From positions 1,132,001-1,196,000 of the forward strand of contig NZ_CAJFDC010000036.1 in the NCBI RefSeq assembly GCF_904067045.1: a DNA stretch of 64,000 nt. Reading direction: 5' to 3'. Below, in pieces: positions 18,615 to 27,225 of this stretch. Within the stretch, counting starts at the first letter, position 1. The number at the start of each line of letters is the position of its first letter. The DNA comes from Pseudomonas sp. FEN. Lineage in GTDB: Bacteria; Pseudomonadota; Gammaproteobacteria; Pseudomonadales; Pseudomonadaceae. The position numbers were made by a program, and so were the translations under genes. The notes below the pieces were generated by a model. The model had not been told where the DNA came from, made no database searches, and saw only the letters and a list, made by a program, of their open reading frames with translations.

Positions 18615-19583
18615 CTACAGAGCCGCGTTGATTTTCCTGGCCGCGTCAGCGCTGACCCAAGCCTGCCAGACCTCGGGGTGTTCCTTGAGGAAGATCTTCG
18701 CCAGCTTCGGCGATTCGATCCGCTCCCTGGCCATGCGCCCCAGGCTCTGGTTCAACAGCTCGATTGGCAGGTTGGCCTTTTCCAGTACGGCGACCAGTTC
18801 GGGCGCTTGCTCGTGGAAAGTCCTGGACAGACCGACCTTGATGCTCACGTTCTTGTCGACACCTGGTTTCTCTTCCAGTTTCACCAGATCGACCTGGCCC
18901 ATCAGCGGCGTCGGCGACCAGTAGTAGAACAGAATCGGCTCGCCACGCTTGTAGCTCGACAGCACTGCGGCATCCAGAGCTGGCCCGGTTCCCGGACGGA
19001 AGTTGGTGTAGGAACTTTCCAGACCATAGCTTTTCAGCATTTCACTGTTCTCCAGCTCACAGGTCCAGCCGGCCGGGCAGTTGTAGAAGCGGCCTTTGCT
19101 CGGCTCTTCGGGATCCTTGAACAGGGCGGCGTACTTGCCCAGCTCAGCAATCTGCTTCAGGCCCGGTGCCAGGGCCTTCAGGTTGCGCTTGGCGTCGCCT
19201 TCGATCACATAGCGCGGCACATACCAGCCTTCGCTCGCTCCCACCAGCGGCGCACCGACACCGACGACCTTGCCGGCTTTTTCGGCCTTGTTCCAGACTT
19301 CGCTGCGACCGACCCACTCCTCGGCGAACACCTGGATATCGTTGCTGCTCAGGGCGTTTTCCATGGTGATGGAGTTACCTGGCAGGCTGTCGGTCTTGCA
19401 ACCGTAGCCCTTTTCCAGCACGAACCGCAGCACATCGGTCAGCAGCATGCCGCTTTCCCAGTTCAGCCCCGCGAACTTCACCGGCTTGCCGGATTCGCAC
19501 CAGCCCGCGGCCTGGCTCGCACTGGCCGCCAGCAACAGCCCCAGGGACAGCGCCGTGGTCAGCAGGGTCTTGGTCAATTTCAT
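18615..19583 (-). CDS. hutX: Periplasmic binding protein of the OpuAC/ProX type, HutX
   Basis: 322 residues with a clear signal peptide (MKLTKTLLTTALSLGLLLAA, cleavage after ASQAAG). The mature protein has WCESGKPVKFAGLNWESGM and the family segment FAEEWVGRSEVW. Two cysteines (in FYNCPAGWTCELE) probably form a disulfide. It delivers substrate to HutW/HutV. The protein resembles choline/betaine binders, but location inside hut argues for histidine. The relative importance beside the dedicated permease HutT cannot be judged from sequence. Confidence 0.92.
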   Translation of the reverse strand: MKLTKTLLTTALSLGLLLAASASQAAGWCESGKPVKFAGLNWESGMLLTDVLRFVLEKGYGCKTDSLPGNSITMENALSSNDIQVFAEEWVGRSEVWNKAEKAGKVVGVGAPLVGASEGWYVPRYVIEGDAKRNLKALAPGLKQIAELGKYAALFKDPEEPSKGRFYNCPAGWTCELENSEMLKSYGLESSYTNFRPGTGPALDAAVLSSYKRGEPILFYYWSPTPLMGQVDLVKLEEKPGVDKNVSIKVGLSRTFHEQAPELVAVLEKANLPIELLNQSLGRMARERIESPKLAKIFLKEHPEVWQAWVSADAARKINAAL

Positions 19584-19701
19584 TCTGTGCCGTTCCTCAT
19601 CATCGAAGGGTTAACGCCGATCAACGGACCCGCGGCCCGGGGACTGGCCCGCCAGCAGGCCGTACCCACGTTCACCACCATAGACGCCCAGCGCCAACTG
19701 G

Positions 19702-21171
19702 CTAGTTCGACGCCGGTTGCAGACCAGCATTGACCTTGGCTGCCACCGGCGCGCCTGGTTCGACCGGCAGGATCAGACGATCAGGAATTGCCCCATGCCA
19801 CTTCTTCGCGGCAACGTAGTACAACGCCGCTGGCACCACCAGGCCGATGATCCAGGAGATATCGGTGTCGCCGAGGCTCGCGACCAGGGAGCCGGTATAG
19901 AACTGGGTGGCGATGAACGGCATCTGGATCAGCACGCCGAACACATAGATGCCGATGCCCAGCAGGTTCCAGCCGCCGTAGCGGGCCTTGGGATCGGACA
20001 GCGCGGGAATGTCGTAGCGTTCCTTGGTGATGCAGTAGAAATCCACCAGGTTGATCGCGCTCCAGGGCGTGAAGAACGCCAGCAGGAACAGGATGAAGGA
20101 GGAGAACTCCTTGAGGAACGAATCCTTGCCCAACAGCGCCAGGGCCGCGGACAGGCTGACCATGATCAAGATATACAACAGGCGCACGAAGCTTCCGATA
20201 TGCCGGTTGCCACGGAAGCCGCTGATGATGGTGGCGATCGACATGAAGCTGCCATAGGCGTTCAGGGTGGTGACCGTCACCTTGCCGAAAGCCACGGCAA
20301 AGTACAGCGCCGCCGCGACCGCTCCGGTGCCGCCGAGACTGACGATGAACGAGACTTCATGGTGGGAGAACCGCGAGCCGGCCAGGGCGGCGGCGAACAC
20401 CCCGAAGACCATCGACGCCTGCGCGCCGATCACCGAGCCCAGGCCCACGGCCCAGAAGGTTTTCGCCGGCGATGTGCGGCGCGGCAGATAACGCGAGTAA
20501 TCCGCCACATAAGGCCCGAACGCGATCTGCCAGGACGCCGACAGCGACATCGCCAACAGGAAACTCGCCAGGGAGAAATGCTTGTTGCCCAGCAAGGCCG
20601 AGATATCGTTGCCGGCCAACAGTTTGTAGAACAGGTAGACGAAGGCAATTACCCCCAGCACGCTGGCGATCCGGCCGATGCCGTGGATCACCCGGTAGCC
20701 GAAGATGGTGCAGACCATGATACTGGCGGCAAACAGAACGATGCCGACCCAATCTTCGACATGCAGCAGCTGCGCCAGCGCCTGCCCGGCCAGCAGCGAA
20801 CCGCTGGCCGAGAAACCGATGTACATCAGGCACACCAGCACCAGCGGGATCACCGCGCCATAGACGCCGAACTGCACGCGACTGGAAATCATCTGCGGCA
20901 GGCCCAACTGCGGACCTTGCGCGGCATGCAGTGCCATCACCCCGCCGCCGATCAGCTGCCCGATCAGCAGGCCGATCAGCGACCAGTAGACATCACCGCC
21001 GAGCACCACCGCCAGGGCACCGGTGACAATCGCGGTGATTTGCAAGTTGGCCCCCAACCACAGGGTGAACTGACTGAGTAGACGACCGTGTCTTTCCGCT
21101 TCCGGGATGTAGTCGATCGAACGCCTTTCAATCAACGGTTTGCTGCTTGCACGATCATTTGACGCAGACAT
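19702..21171 (-). CDS. Cytosine-permease-like (NCS1) transporter, probable urocanate permease HutTu
   Basis: 489 residues, about twelve membrane helices. The N-terminal SIDYIPEAERHGRLLSQFTLWLGANLQ and GPQLGLPQMISSR are typical of the purine-cytosine permease (NCS1/CodB) family. It is the second gene of the hutU operon, 193 bases after hutU. In SBW25 a CodB-type gene in this position has been described, as I recall, as the urocanate transporter. Urocanate is a planar imidazole acid similar in size to NCS1 nucleobase substrates, so the inference is reasonable but not shown by the sequence alone. Confidence 0.88.
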   Translation of the reverse strand: MSASNDRASSKPLIERRSIDYIPEAERHGRLLSQFTLWLGANLQITAIVTGALAVVLGGDVYWSLIGLLIGQLIGGGVMALHAAQGPQLGLPQMISSRVQFGVYGAVIPLVLVCLMYIGFSASGSLLAGQALAQLLHVEDWVGIVLFAASIMVCTIFGYRVIHGIGRIASVLGVIAFVYLFYKLLAGNDISALLGNKHFSLASFLLAMSLSASWQIAFGPYVADYSRYLPRRTSPAKTFWAVGLGSVIGAQASMVFGVFAAALAGSRFSHHEVSFIVSLGGTGAVAAALYFAVAFGKVTVTTLNAYGSFMSIATIISGFRGNRHIGSFVRLLYILIMVSLSAALALLGKDSFLKEFSSFILFLLAFFTPWSAINLVDFYCITKERYDIPALSDPKARYGGWNLLGIGIYVFGVLIQMPFIATQFYTGSLVASLGDTDISWIIGLVVPAALYYVAAKKWHGAIPDRLILPVEPGAPVAAKVNAGLQPASN

Positions 21172-21245
21172 TGTTCAACCTCTGTGGATTGTTTTGCTTA
21201 AGTGCACAGCGTGTGTAAAACCTGCTCCAGACGAAACACCTTCCC

Positions 21246-21345
21246 CGTGGGAGCGGGAGGTCCAGCCTCCCGGTTTTCCCGCGAAATTTTTGGCGCACTT
21301 GAGGGCCTCTTCGCGAGCAAGCTCTGCTCCTACGGGACAGCGTCC
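21246..21345. repeat. REP-type imperfect palindrome
   Basis: GTGGGAGCGGGAGGTCCAGCC at the left and GCGAGCAAGCTCTGCTCCTAC at the right form a loose inverted pair within the 193-base hutU-hutTu gap. It lies inside a single transcription unit, where such palindromes often reduce downstream message. Confidence 0.5.
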
Positions 21346-21364
21346 GTCCGTTATCCGCGATCCC

Positions 21365-23053
21365 TTATTTACCGGTAATCATCGGCAGGTTCAGGCCCTG
21401 CTCTTTCGCGCAGTCGATAGCGATCTGATAACCGGCATCGGCGTGACGCATGACCCCGGTGGCCGGATCGTTGTGCAGCACGCGAGCGATACGCTCGGCG
21501 GCTTCGTCGCTGCCGTCACAGACGATCACCATGCCCGAGTGCTGGGAGAAGCCCATGCCGACGCCACCACCGTGGTGCAGGGAAACCCAGGTCGCGCCGC
21601 TGGCGGTGTTGAGCAGCGCGTTGAGCAATGGCCAGTCGGACACGGCATCGGAACCGTCCCGCATCGACTCGGTTTCACGGTTCGGACTGGCCACGGAACC
21701 GGAGTCCAGGTGATCGCGACCGATCACGATGGGGGCCGACAGCTCGCCGCTGCGGACCATTTCGTTGAACGCCAGGCCGAGCTTGGCGCGCTGGCCCAGG
21801 CCGACCCAGCAGATACGCGCCGGCAGCCCCTGGAAGCTGATGCGCTCGCGGGCCATGTCCAGCCAGTTGTGCAGGTGGGCATCGTCCGGGATCAGTTCCT
21901 TGACCTTGGCGTCAGTCTTGTAGATGTCCTGCGGATCGCCCGACAACGCGGCCCAGCGGAACGGACCGATGCCACGGCAGAACAGCGGACGGATATAGGC
22001 CGGGACGAAGCCAGGGAAGTCGAAAGCGTTTTCCACGCCTTCTTCCTGAGCCATCTGACGGATGTTGTTACCGTAGTCGAAGGTCGGGATGCCTTGCTTC
22101 TGGAAGGCCAGCATGGCCTTGACGTGCACGGCCATCGACGCCTTGGCGGCTTTGACGACGGCAGCCGGCTCGGTCTTGGCGCGAGCGCGGTATTCGTCCC
22201 AGGTCCAGCCGGCCGGCAGATAGCCATTGAGCGGGTCGTGGGCGCTGGTCTGGTCGGTGACCATGTCCGGGCGCACGCCACGCTTGACCAGTTCCGGGAG
22301 GATTTCAGCCGCGTTGCCCAGCAGGGCGACGGAAATCGCCTGGCCTTCCCGGGTGTATTGGGCGATACGCGCCAGGGCGTCGTCGAGGTCGCGGGCTTGC
22401 TCGTCGACATAACGGCTGTTCAGGCGGAAATCGATGCTGGTCTGCTGGCACTCGATGTTCAGCGAGCAAGCGCCGGCCAGGGTCGCGGCCAGTGGCTGCG
22501 CGCCGCCCATGCCGCCGAGGCCCGCGGTCAGGACCCAACGACCTTTCAGGTTGTTGTCATAGTGCTGGCGACCGGCTTCGACGAAGGTTTCGTAGGTACC
22601 CTGGACGATGCCCTGGCTGCCGATGTAGATCCAGCTGCCGGCGGTCATCTGGCCGTACATGGCCAGGCCCTTGGCATCCAGTTCGTTGAAGTGCTCCCAG
22701 GAAGCCCAGTGTGGCACCAGGTTGGAGTTGGCGATCAGCACGCGCGGGGCGTTGCTGTGGGTCTTGAACACGCCGACCGGCTTGCCGGATTGCACCAGCA
22801 GGGTCTCGTCGTCATTCAGCTGGGTCAGGCTCTCGACGATCTGGTCGTAACATTCCCAGTTGCGCGCGGCCCGGCCGATACCACCGTAGACCACCAGCTC
22901 CTTGGGGTTCTCGGCCACTTCCGGGTCGAGGTTGTTCATCAGCATCCGCAGCGGCGCTTCGGTCAGCCAGCTCTTGGCGGTCAGCTTGTTGCCACGGGGA
23001 GCGCGGATTTCGACGTCACGGTACTTCGTCGGTTTCTGGGTATTGTCAGTCAC
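21365..23053 (-). CDS. hutU: Urocanate hydratase
   Basis: 562 residues. It converts urocanate to imidazolone propionate using tightly bound NAD+. The GTG at 23053 is taken as start because GAGGAG lies seven bases upstream and translation gives VTDNTQKPTKYRDVEIRAPRG, typical for the family. Diagnostic segments are VLTAGLGGMGGAQPLA (NAD+ site), QTSAHDPLNGYLP and HHGGGVGMGFSQHSG. It is first of ten leftward hut genes and is preceded by a sigma-54 promoter and HutC operator (23186-23219). An apparent upstream extension to 23176 would leave no room for the leader and was rejected. Confidence 0.98.
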   Translation of the reverse strand: MTDNTQKPTKYRDVEIRAPRGNKLTAKSWLTEAPLRMLMNNLDPEVAENPKELVVYGGIGRAARNWECYDQIVESLTQLNDDETLLVQSGKPVGVFKTHSNAPRVLIANSNLVPHWASWEHFNELDAKGLAMYGQMTAGSWIYIGSQGIVQGTYETFVEAGRQHYDNNLKGRWVLTAGLGGMGGAQPLAATLAGACSLNIECQQTSIDFRLNSRYVDEQARDLDDALARIAQYTREGQAISVALLGNAAEILPELVKRGVRPDMVTDQTSAHDPLNGYLPAGWTWDEYRARAKTEPAAVVKAAKASMAVHVKAMLAFQKQGIPTFDYGNNIRQMAQEEGVENAFDFPGFVPAYIRPLFCRGIGPFRWAALSGDPQDIYKTDAKVKELIPDDAHLHNWLDMARERISFQGLPARICWVGLGQRAKLGLAFNEMVRSGELSAPIVIGRDHLDSGSVASPNRETESMRDGSDAVSDWPLLNALLNTASGATWVSLHHGGGVGMGFSQHSGMVIVCDGSDEAAERIARVLHNDPATGVMRHADAGYQIAIDCAKEQGLNLPMITGK

Positions 23054-23185
23054 GGGAAAACTCCTCTGCAATCGTCCAAACCAGCCCAGGCGGCGGGCGG
23101 GCGAGCCTGTGCGGGAATGCCCGTCACAAGCGGAAACTAGGGTGGTGCGCAGATACTCCAGGCGACTCATACGCACACATATTTA

Positions 23186-23199
23186 CTTGTACATACAAG
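23186..23199 (-). promoter_or_regulatory. HutC operator at the hutU promoter
   Basis: CTTGTACATACAAG is a 14-base palindrome (arms CTTGTA/TACAAG, two-base centre). It matches the TGTA-N2-TACA pattern I recall for HutC. It covers the predicted transcription start (about 23193) of the sigma-54 promoter next to it. Confidence 0.85.
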
Positions 23200-23203
23200 C
23201 ATA

Positions 23204-23219
23204 TGCAATCAAGCGGCCA
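23204..23219 (-). promoter_or_regulatory. Sigma-54 promoter of the hutU-hutG operon
   Basis: Read leftward, TGGCCGCTTGATTGCA matches the -24/-12 consensus TGGCACG-N4-TTGCA at all invariant positions (GG and GC ten bases apart). The predicted start is near 23193, giving a leader of about 140 bases before the GTG of hutU. Use of sigma-54 with CbrB for this operon is reported in SBW25, as I recall. Confidence 0.85.
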
Positions 23220-23331
23220 ACTTGAGAATCGCGCGCTGAAGAATTTTCCAGGATAGCCAGCGAGTACCGTGGGACGGGGCTTTCGGCGGAGAACGAAGCT
23301 GTAGGAGGAGAACCGGGTGCAGGCAGGAAGA

Positions 23332-23377
23332 TGTTACCGGGACAAGATTTTGCGCCATGCTGGGGCGTTCGGTAACA
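23332..23377. promoter_or_regulatory. Candidate CbrB/enhancer-binding site pair upstream of hutU
   Basis: TGTTACC at 23332 and GGTAACA at 23371-23377 form an inverted repeat 139-184 bases upstream of the predicted hutU start, a usual distance for sigma-54 activators. TGTTAC/GTAACA half-sites resemble those I recall for CbrB targets. The rest of the 580-base hutD-hutU gap holds one REPIN and no gene I can support. Confidence 0.5.
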
Positions 23378-23483
23378 AAACAGGGTGAGAGTGGGAGCAG
23401 CCTTGAATGCTTGGCCAGAACACTGACCGGAGCCAGCTTTGCTCATTTTGAGCCGTACACAAGATCAGTGAACGACGCTGTAC

Positions 23484-23557
23484 TGTAGGAGCAGAGCTTG
23501 CTCGCGAAGCTTTTGGCGCCTTCGCGGGCCTCTTCGCGAGCAAGCTCTGCTCCTACA
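23484..23557. repeat. REPIN, nearly perfect inverted pair
   Basis: TGTAGGAGCAGAGCTTGCTC and the opposing GAGCAAGCTCTGCTCCTACA are exact complements. Inner GCGAAGCTTTTGGCGCCTTCGC adds further pairing. The element lies between the 3' end of hutD and the upstream region of hutU. Confidence 0.85.
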
Positions 23558-23633
23558 AATCGAGTTGCGCACACCTTCTGCGCTCGACAGAACAATCGAT
23601 CGCACTCTATGGCCGACGACAGTGATCGTCGAA

Positions 23634-24212
23634 TCAGACGGGCGTCAGCTCGATGACACAGCAACGCCCGGTCACCGCTACCTCCAGCAATCCGTCGTTA
23701 CTCTCCAGTTGCAGGCAATCATGCCGCCCCAGCACTTCATAGCGGCTGTTACCCAGGCCGACATGCAATTGTTCGCTGATACTGAAGATCAACAACACCG
23801 CCGCCGAACTGAAAAAGCGCTTGGGTGGCGCACTTTTGAGCCACTGCAAGCGCGCGCTGTAGCGATCCGGCGCATAGATCAGGTTGAAGTCGCGGATCGG
23901 CCCGTCGATCAAGCCGCAGTTCACCTGGCTGGCACCGCTGAAGGCAAACGGATCCAGCGGCAACAAGGCGCGTGTACGCTGACCATCGACCTGCAAGGTC
24001 ATGCCAGTGCCTTGCAGTACGGTAATGATCCGCTCATACCCGGCAAAAGTGGAAAATCCGCCCGACTCGCCGATATCGGCAATCGACAGGCGCCAGCCGA
24101 AGCCGTCCAGGCCCTCGCCCGCGTCCCGGGTGATTTCTTCGGTGCTGCCGCCGCCGTTTTTCCATGGCATGCGTAGGTAATCCGCGGCACGCAAGACTTT
24201 CAATTGGCTCAT
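23634..24212 (-). CDS. hutD: HutD/Ves family protein
   Basis: 192 residues with a cupin-like double-barrel composition. Hallmarks are the N-terminal YLRMPWKNGGGSTEEI and FGWRLSIADIGESGGFSTFAGYERII. HutD has no known catalytic activity. In SBW25 it was described, as I recall, as a governor limiting hut expression, and a role in binding formylglutamate has been suggested. It is the second gene of hutCD: its ATG overlaps the stop of hutC (ATGA, 24209-24212). Confidence 0.95.
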   Translation of the reverse strand: MSQLKVLRAADYLRMPWKNGGGSTEEITRDAGEGLDGFGWRLSIADIGESGGFSTFAGYERIITVLQGTGMTLQVDGQRTRALLPLDPFAFSGASQVNCGLIDGPIRDFNLIYAPDRYSARLQWLKSAPPKRFFSSAAVLLIFSISEQLHVGLGNSRYEVLGRHDCLQLESNDGLLEVAVTGRCCVIELTPV

Positions 24213-24958
24213 TTGCTAAAGCGTCCTTCCAGACGATGACGGGAACCGGGGTGGATCAGGCGGGCGGCGGTCACCGGCTGACGGCCGGACCAGGTCCGAC
24301 GGCGAATCAGCAGGCACGGCTCACCCGGTTCGATCTGCAACAACTTGCATTCCTCGGCATCGGCGAGAATGGCTTCGACCACGTGCTCGCCCTCGGTCAG
24401 CGGCGCGACCTGGGACAGATAGGCATAGGGCGTCTGCAGGGTGAAGTCCTGCTTGAGGTAGTCCGGCGCCACCAGCGCATTGACGAAACGATCCTCGATC
24501 TGCACCGGGATATCGTTCTCGAAATGCACGATCAGCGAGTGGAACACCTTCTGCCCTTCCCGCATGTCCAGGGCCACGGCGCGCTCGGAACCGGCGGCCT
24601 CTTCGCCGAGGGTGATGATCCGGCAGGTGTGACGATGGCCGCGCGCGGCGATCTCGTCGGCGATATTGTGCACTTCGAACAGCGCCGACTGGCTCTTCGG
24701 CTCGGCGACAAAGGTGCCGACCCCCTGCATGCGCACCAGCAGGCCTTCGGCGGTCATTTCCCGCAAGGCCCGGTTGATGGTCATGCGGCTATAACCCAAT
24801 TGCTCCACCAACTCGCTCTCGGACGGCACGCGGTAATGCGGCGGCCAGTTTCCACTGTCGATCTGCTGACTGATCATCTGCTTGACGCGGGCATAGAGCG
24901 GCGCCGGACTATCGCCCATATGGGCAGCCAGCGGGTGGTTGGCAGGCGGAGTCGGCAC
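24209..24958 (-). CDS. hutC: Histidine utilisation repressor HutC (GntR family)
   Basis: 249 residues. The N-terminal GntR winged helix is PLYARVKQMISQQIDSGNW ... VPSESELVEQLGYSRMTINRAL, followed by a UbiC-transcription-regulator-associated ligand domain. It binds hut operators and is released by urocanate. The start is GTG at 24958, with AAGGA seven bases upstream. The operator at 25028-25037 lies about 70 bases upstream in the hutC-hutF divergent gap, so it probably controls its own expression as well as hutF. The gene is coupled to hutD. Confidence 0.96.
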   Translation of the reverse strand: MPTPPANHPLAAHMGDSPAPLYARVKQMISQQIDSGNWPPHYRVPSESELVEQLGYSRMTINRALREMTAEGLLVRMQGVGTFVAEPKSQSALFEVHNIADEIAARGHRHTCRIITLGEEAAGSERAVALDMREGQKVFHSLIVHFENDIPVQIEDRFVNALVAPDYLKQDFTLQTPYAYLSQVAPLTEGEHVVEAILADAEECKLLQIEPGEPCLLIRRRTWSGRQPVTAARLIHPGSRHRLEGRFSK

Positions 24959-25027
24959 GGGAGATCCTTGTTCGATTCAAAGATGGCTAGCTTGCCGGAG
25001 TTTACCGGGCAGGCAAACGTCTGTATA

Positions 25028-25037
25028 TGTATATACA
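25028..25037. promoter_or_regulatory. HutC operator in the hutC-hutF intergenic region
   Basis: TGTATATACA is an exact palindrome fitting TGTA-N2-TACA, like the core of the hutU operator. It lies 27 bases before the ATG of hutF and about 70 bases before hutC. Adjacent TATATGTATA could serve as part of a sigma-70 -10 region. Confidence 0.75.
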
Positions 25038-25063
25038 AATAACACACGATGGGGTACTTAACC

Positions 25064-26428
25064 ATGTCCGCCTTCTTTGCCGAACGCGCGCTGCTGCCCA
25101 GTGGATGGGCCAACAACGTACGCCTGGAGGTCGATGCCGGGGGCGTGTTGACTCAGGTCCAGGCCGACGCCCAGGCAGACGCTGCCGAACGGCTGGACGG
25201 CCCGTTGCTGCCGGGCATGCCAAACCTGCATTCCCATGCCTTCCAGCGTGCGATGGGCGGACTGGCGGAAGTGGCCAGCAACCCCAACGACAGCTTCTGG
25301 ACCTGGCGCAACCTGATGTATCGGCTGGTGGGCAAGATCAACCCGGAGCAGATGGGCATCATCGCCCGTCAGTTGTACATTGAGATGCTCAAGGCCGGCT
25401 ACACCTCGGTGGCCGAATTCCACTACGTGCATCATGACAGCAACGGCCAACCCTACGCCGATCCGGCCGAGCTGGCTTTGCGCATCAGCCAGGCGGCCAC
25501 GGACGCCGGCATCGGCCTGACCCTGTTGCCGGTGCTTTACAGCCATTCCGGTTTCGGCGGCCTGGCGCCCAACGACGGGCAACGCCGCTTCATCAACAGC
25601 ACCGAGAATTACCTGAAGTTGCAGGCACGTTTGCAGCCATTGCTCGCCGAACGGCCGGCCCAGGCCCTGGGGCTGTGCTTCCACTCATTGCGCGCGGTGA
25701 CGCCACGACAGATCGCCGAAGTGCTGGCCGCCAGCGACCAGCGTTGCCCGGTGCATATCCATATCGCCGAGCAACAGAAGGAAGTCGACGACTGCCTGAG
25801 TTGGAGCGGCAAGCGTCCGCTGCAATGGCTGTACGACAACGTCGAGGTCGATGAACGCTGGTGCCTGGTCCATGCGACCCACGCCGACGCCGAAGAAGTC
25901 ACGCGCATGGCACGCAGCCGGGCGATCGCCGGGCTGTGCCTGACCACCGAGGCCAACCTCGGCGACGGGATATTCCCGGCGGTGGACTTCCTCGCCCAGG
26001 GCGGACGGATGGGCATCGGTTCCGACAGCCATGTATCCCTGAGCGTGGTGGAAGAGCTGCGTTGGCTGGAATATGGCCAGCGACTGCGGGACCAACGGCG
26101 CAATCGCCTGTACCGCGCCGATCAGCCGATGGTCGGGCGCACGCTGTATGACGCGGCGCTGGACGGCGGCGCGCAAGCCCTGGGGCAGTCGATCGGGCGA
26201 CTGGAAGTAGGCAAGCGCGCCGACTGGCTGGTACTCGACGGCAGCGACCCGTACCTGGCAACGGCGCGGGACGACGGCATCCTCAACCGCTGGCTGTTCG
26301 CCGGTGGCGACCGCCAGGTGCGTGATGTGATGGTCAACGGCCAGTGGGCGGTACGCAGTGGACGGCATGCGGCTGAAGAAGAAAGCGCCCGGGCGTTTAC
26401 CCAGGTGCTGCGCGATCTGCTGAACTGA
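25064..26428 (+). CDS. hutF: Formimidoylglutamate deiminase
   Basis: 454 residues. It converts N-formimino-L-glutamate to N-formyl-L-glutamate and ammonia. This is an amidohydrolase-superfamily enzyme with the metal motif in PNLHSHAFQRAM, and later ligands in HIHIAEQQKEV, LVHATHAD and GIGSDSHVSLS. The family start MSAFFAERALLPSGWANNV is at 25064; an ATG five codons earlier (25049) is also possible. It is transcribed away from hutCD and carries a HutC operator just upstream, so it is a third, separately promoted hut unit. Confidence 0.97.
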   Translation: MSAFFAERALLPSGWANNVRLEVDAGGVLTQVQADAQADAAERLDGPLLPGMPNLHSHAFQRAMGGLAEVASNPNDSFWTWRNLMYRLVGKINPEQMGIIARQLYIEMLKAGYTSVAEFHYVHHDSNGQPYADPAELALRISQAATDAGIGLTLLPVLYSHSGFGGLAPNDGQRRFINSTENYLKLQARLQPLLAERPAQALGLCFHSLRAVTPRQIAEVLAASDQRCPVHIHIAEQQKEVDDCLSWSGKRPLQWLYDNVEVDERWCLVHATHADAEEVTRMARSRAIAGLCLTTEANLGDGIFPAVDFLAQGGRMGIGSDSHVSLSVVEELRWLEYGQRLRDQRRNRLYRADQPMVGRTLYDAALDGGAQALGQSIGRLEVGKRADWLVLDGSDPYLATARDDGILNRWLFAGGDRQVRDVMVNGQWAVRSGRHAAEEESARAFTQVLRDLLN

Positions 26429-26455
26429 ACATCCGCTTGGATGGGGAGGCAATCC

Positions 26456-26602
26456 TGTGGCGAGGGGGCTTGTCGGAACGCCGCGCCGCCCCGTTCGACT
26501 GCGAAGCAGTCGCAAAACCGGCATCTCGGTTTACCTGATACACCGAGCTCTCAGGTTTCAGGAGCACTTCGCGGCCCAGCGCGGGCAAGCCCGCTCGCCA
26601 CG
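26456..26602. repeat. Long BIME-like element with GATACA core (copy 2 of 3)
   Basis: The outer arms TGTGGCGAGGGGGCTTGTC and GGGCAAGCCCGCTCGCCACG are inverted. The interior holds GACTGCGAAGCAGTC, a self-complementary block, and CTCGGT/ACCGAG around a GATAC core. It lies between the convergent ends of hutF and the lipocalin gene. Confidence 0.8.
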
Positions 26603-26637
26603 GATGTGTAGCCTCCCGCCAAGGGAGTGCGCGTCAT

Positions 26638-27195
26638 TCAGTTGGGCATCTTCGCGTCCGGCGTGCGCCAGATCAGCCGGGTGGTGTCGTAACCCTGCTG
26701 GCGCGCCCGACTCAACAGGTCCTCGCGGGTATCCGCACTGACCCTGGGTGTACGCGACAACAACCACAGGTAGCGGCGATTCGGATTGCCGACAATCGCG
26801 GTCTTGTAGTCGTCGCTGATGAACAGAATCCAGTAATCGGCCTTGGCCACGCCCGGCAACAGTGACGTGAACCAGTTATCGAACCTCACCCACAGTTTGT
26901 CGGCCTGCCCCGGCACTTGTGGCGTCGCCATGCCCTTGGCCTCTTCCCAGGTCCATTGCTCGGTCAGGCAGCGGTTGAACACCGCCATGTTACCGTCCGC
27001 CATCAGGCTGTAGCGGGCTTCCGACTGCGCGCAATTGCGCTGGAAATACATCGGCATCCGCGCCAACTCGTACCAGGTGCCCTGGTAACGTTTCAGGTCC
27101 ACATGACCTGCGGTCTTGGGCGCCAAATCGTCGCCGGACGTGGCGCAACCGGCCAGCAACAAGCCAGCCAAAAGAGTAACCACTAAACGCAACAT
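26638..27195 (-). CDS. blc: Outer-membrane lipocalin (Blc type lipoprotein)
   Basis: 185 residues. The lipobox LLAGC near residue 17 follows a signal peptide, so the protein is lipid-anchored; the residue after Cys is Ala, compatible with outer-membrane sorting. The lipocalin signature is YQGTWYELARMPMYFQRNC, and the third conserved region WILFISDDYKTAIVGNPNRRYLWLLSRTP is intact. Bacterial lipocalins bind lysophospholipids or fatty acids in envelope maintenance. The small lipoprotein gene at 27226 lies only 30 bases upstream in the same direction, so they may share a transcript. Confidence 0.93.
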   Translation of the reverse strand: MLRLVVTLLAGLLLAGCATSGDDLAPKTAGHVDLKRYQGTWYELARMPMYFQRNCAQSEARYSLMADGNMAVFNRCLTEQWTWEEAKGMATPQVPGQADKLWVRFDNWFTSLLPGVAKADYWILFISDDYKTAIVGNPNRRYLWLLSRTPRVSADTREDLLSRARQQGYDTTRLIWRTPDAKMPN

Positions 27196-27225
27196 TGTTC
27201 TTCTCCCGCGGGCGATCGCCCCGGT

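Noticed and set aside
23071..23088. TGGTTTGGACGATTGCA (leftward) just before hutU as a sigma-54 promoter
   Set aside because: GG and GC are eleven bases apart instead of ten, and the start would fall on the ribosome site. The box at 23204-23219 is far better.
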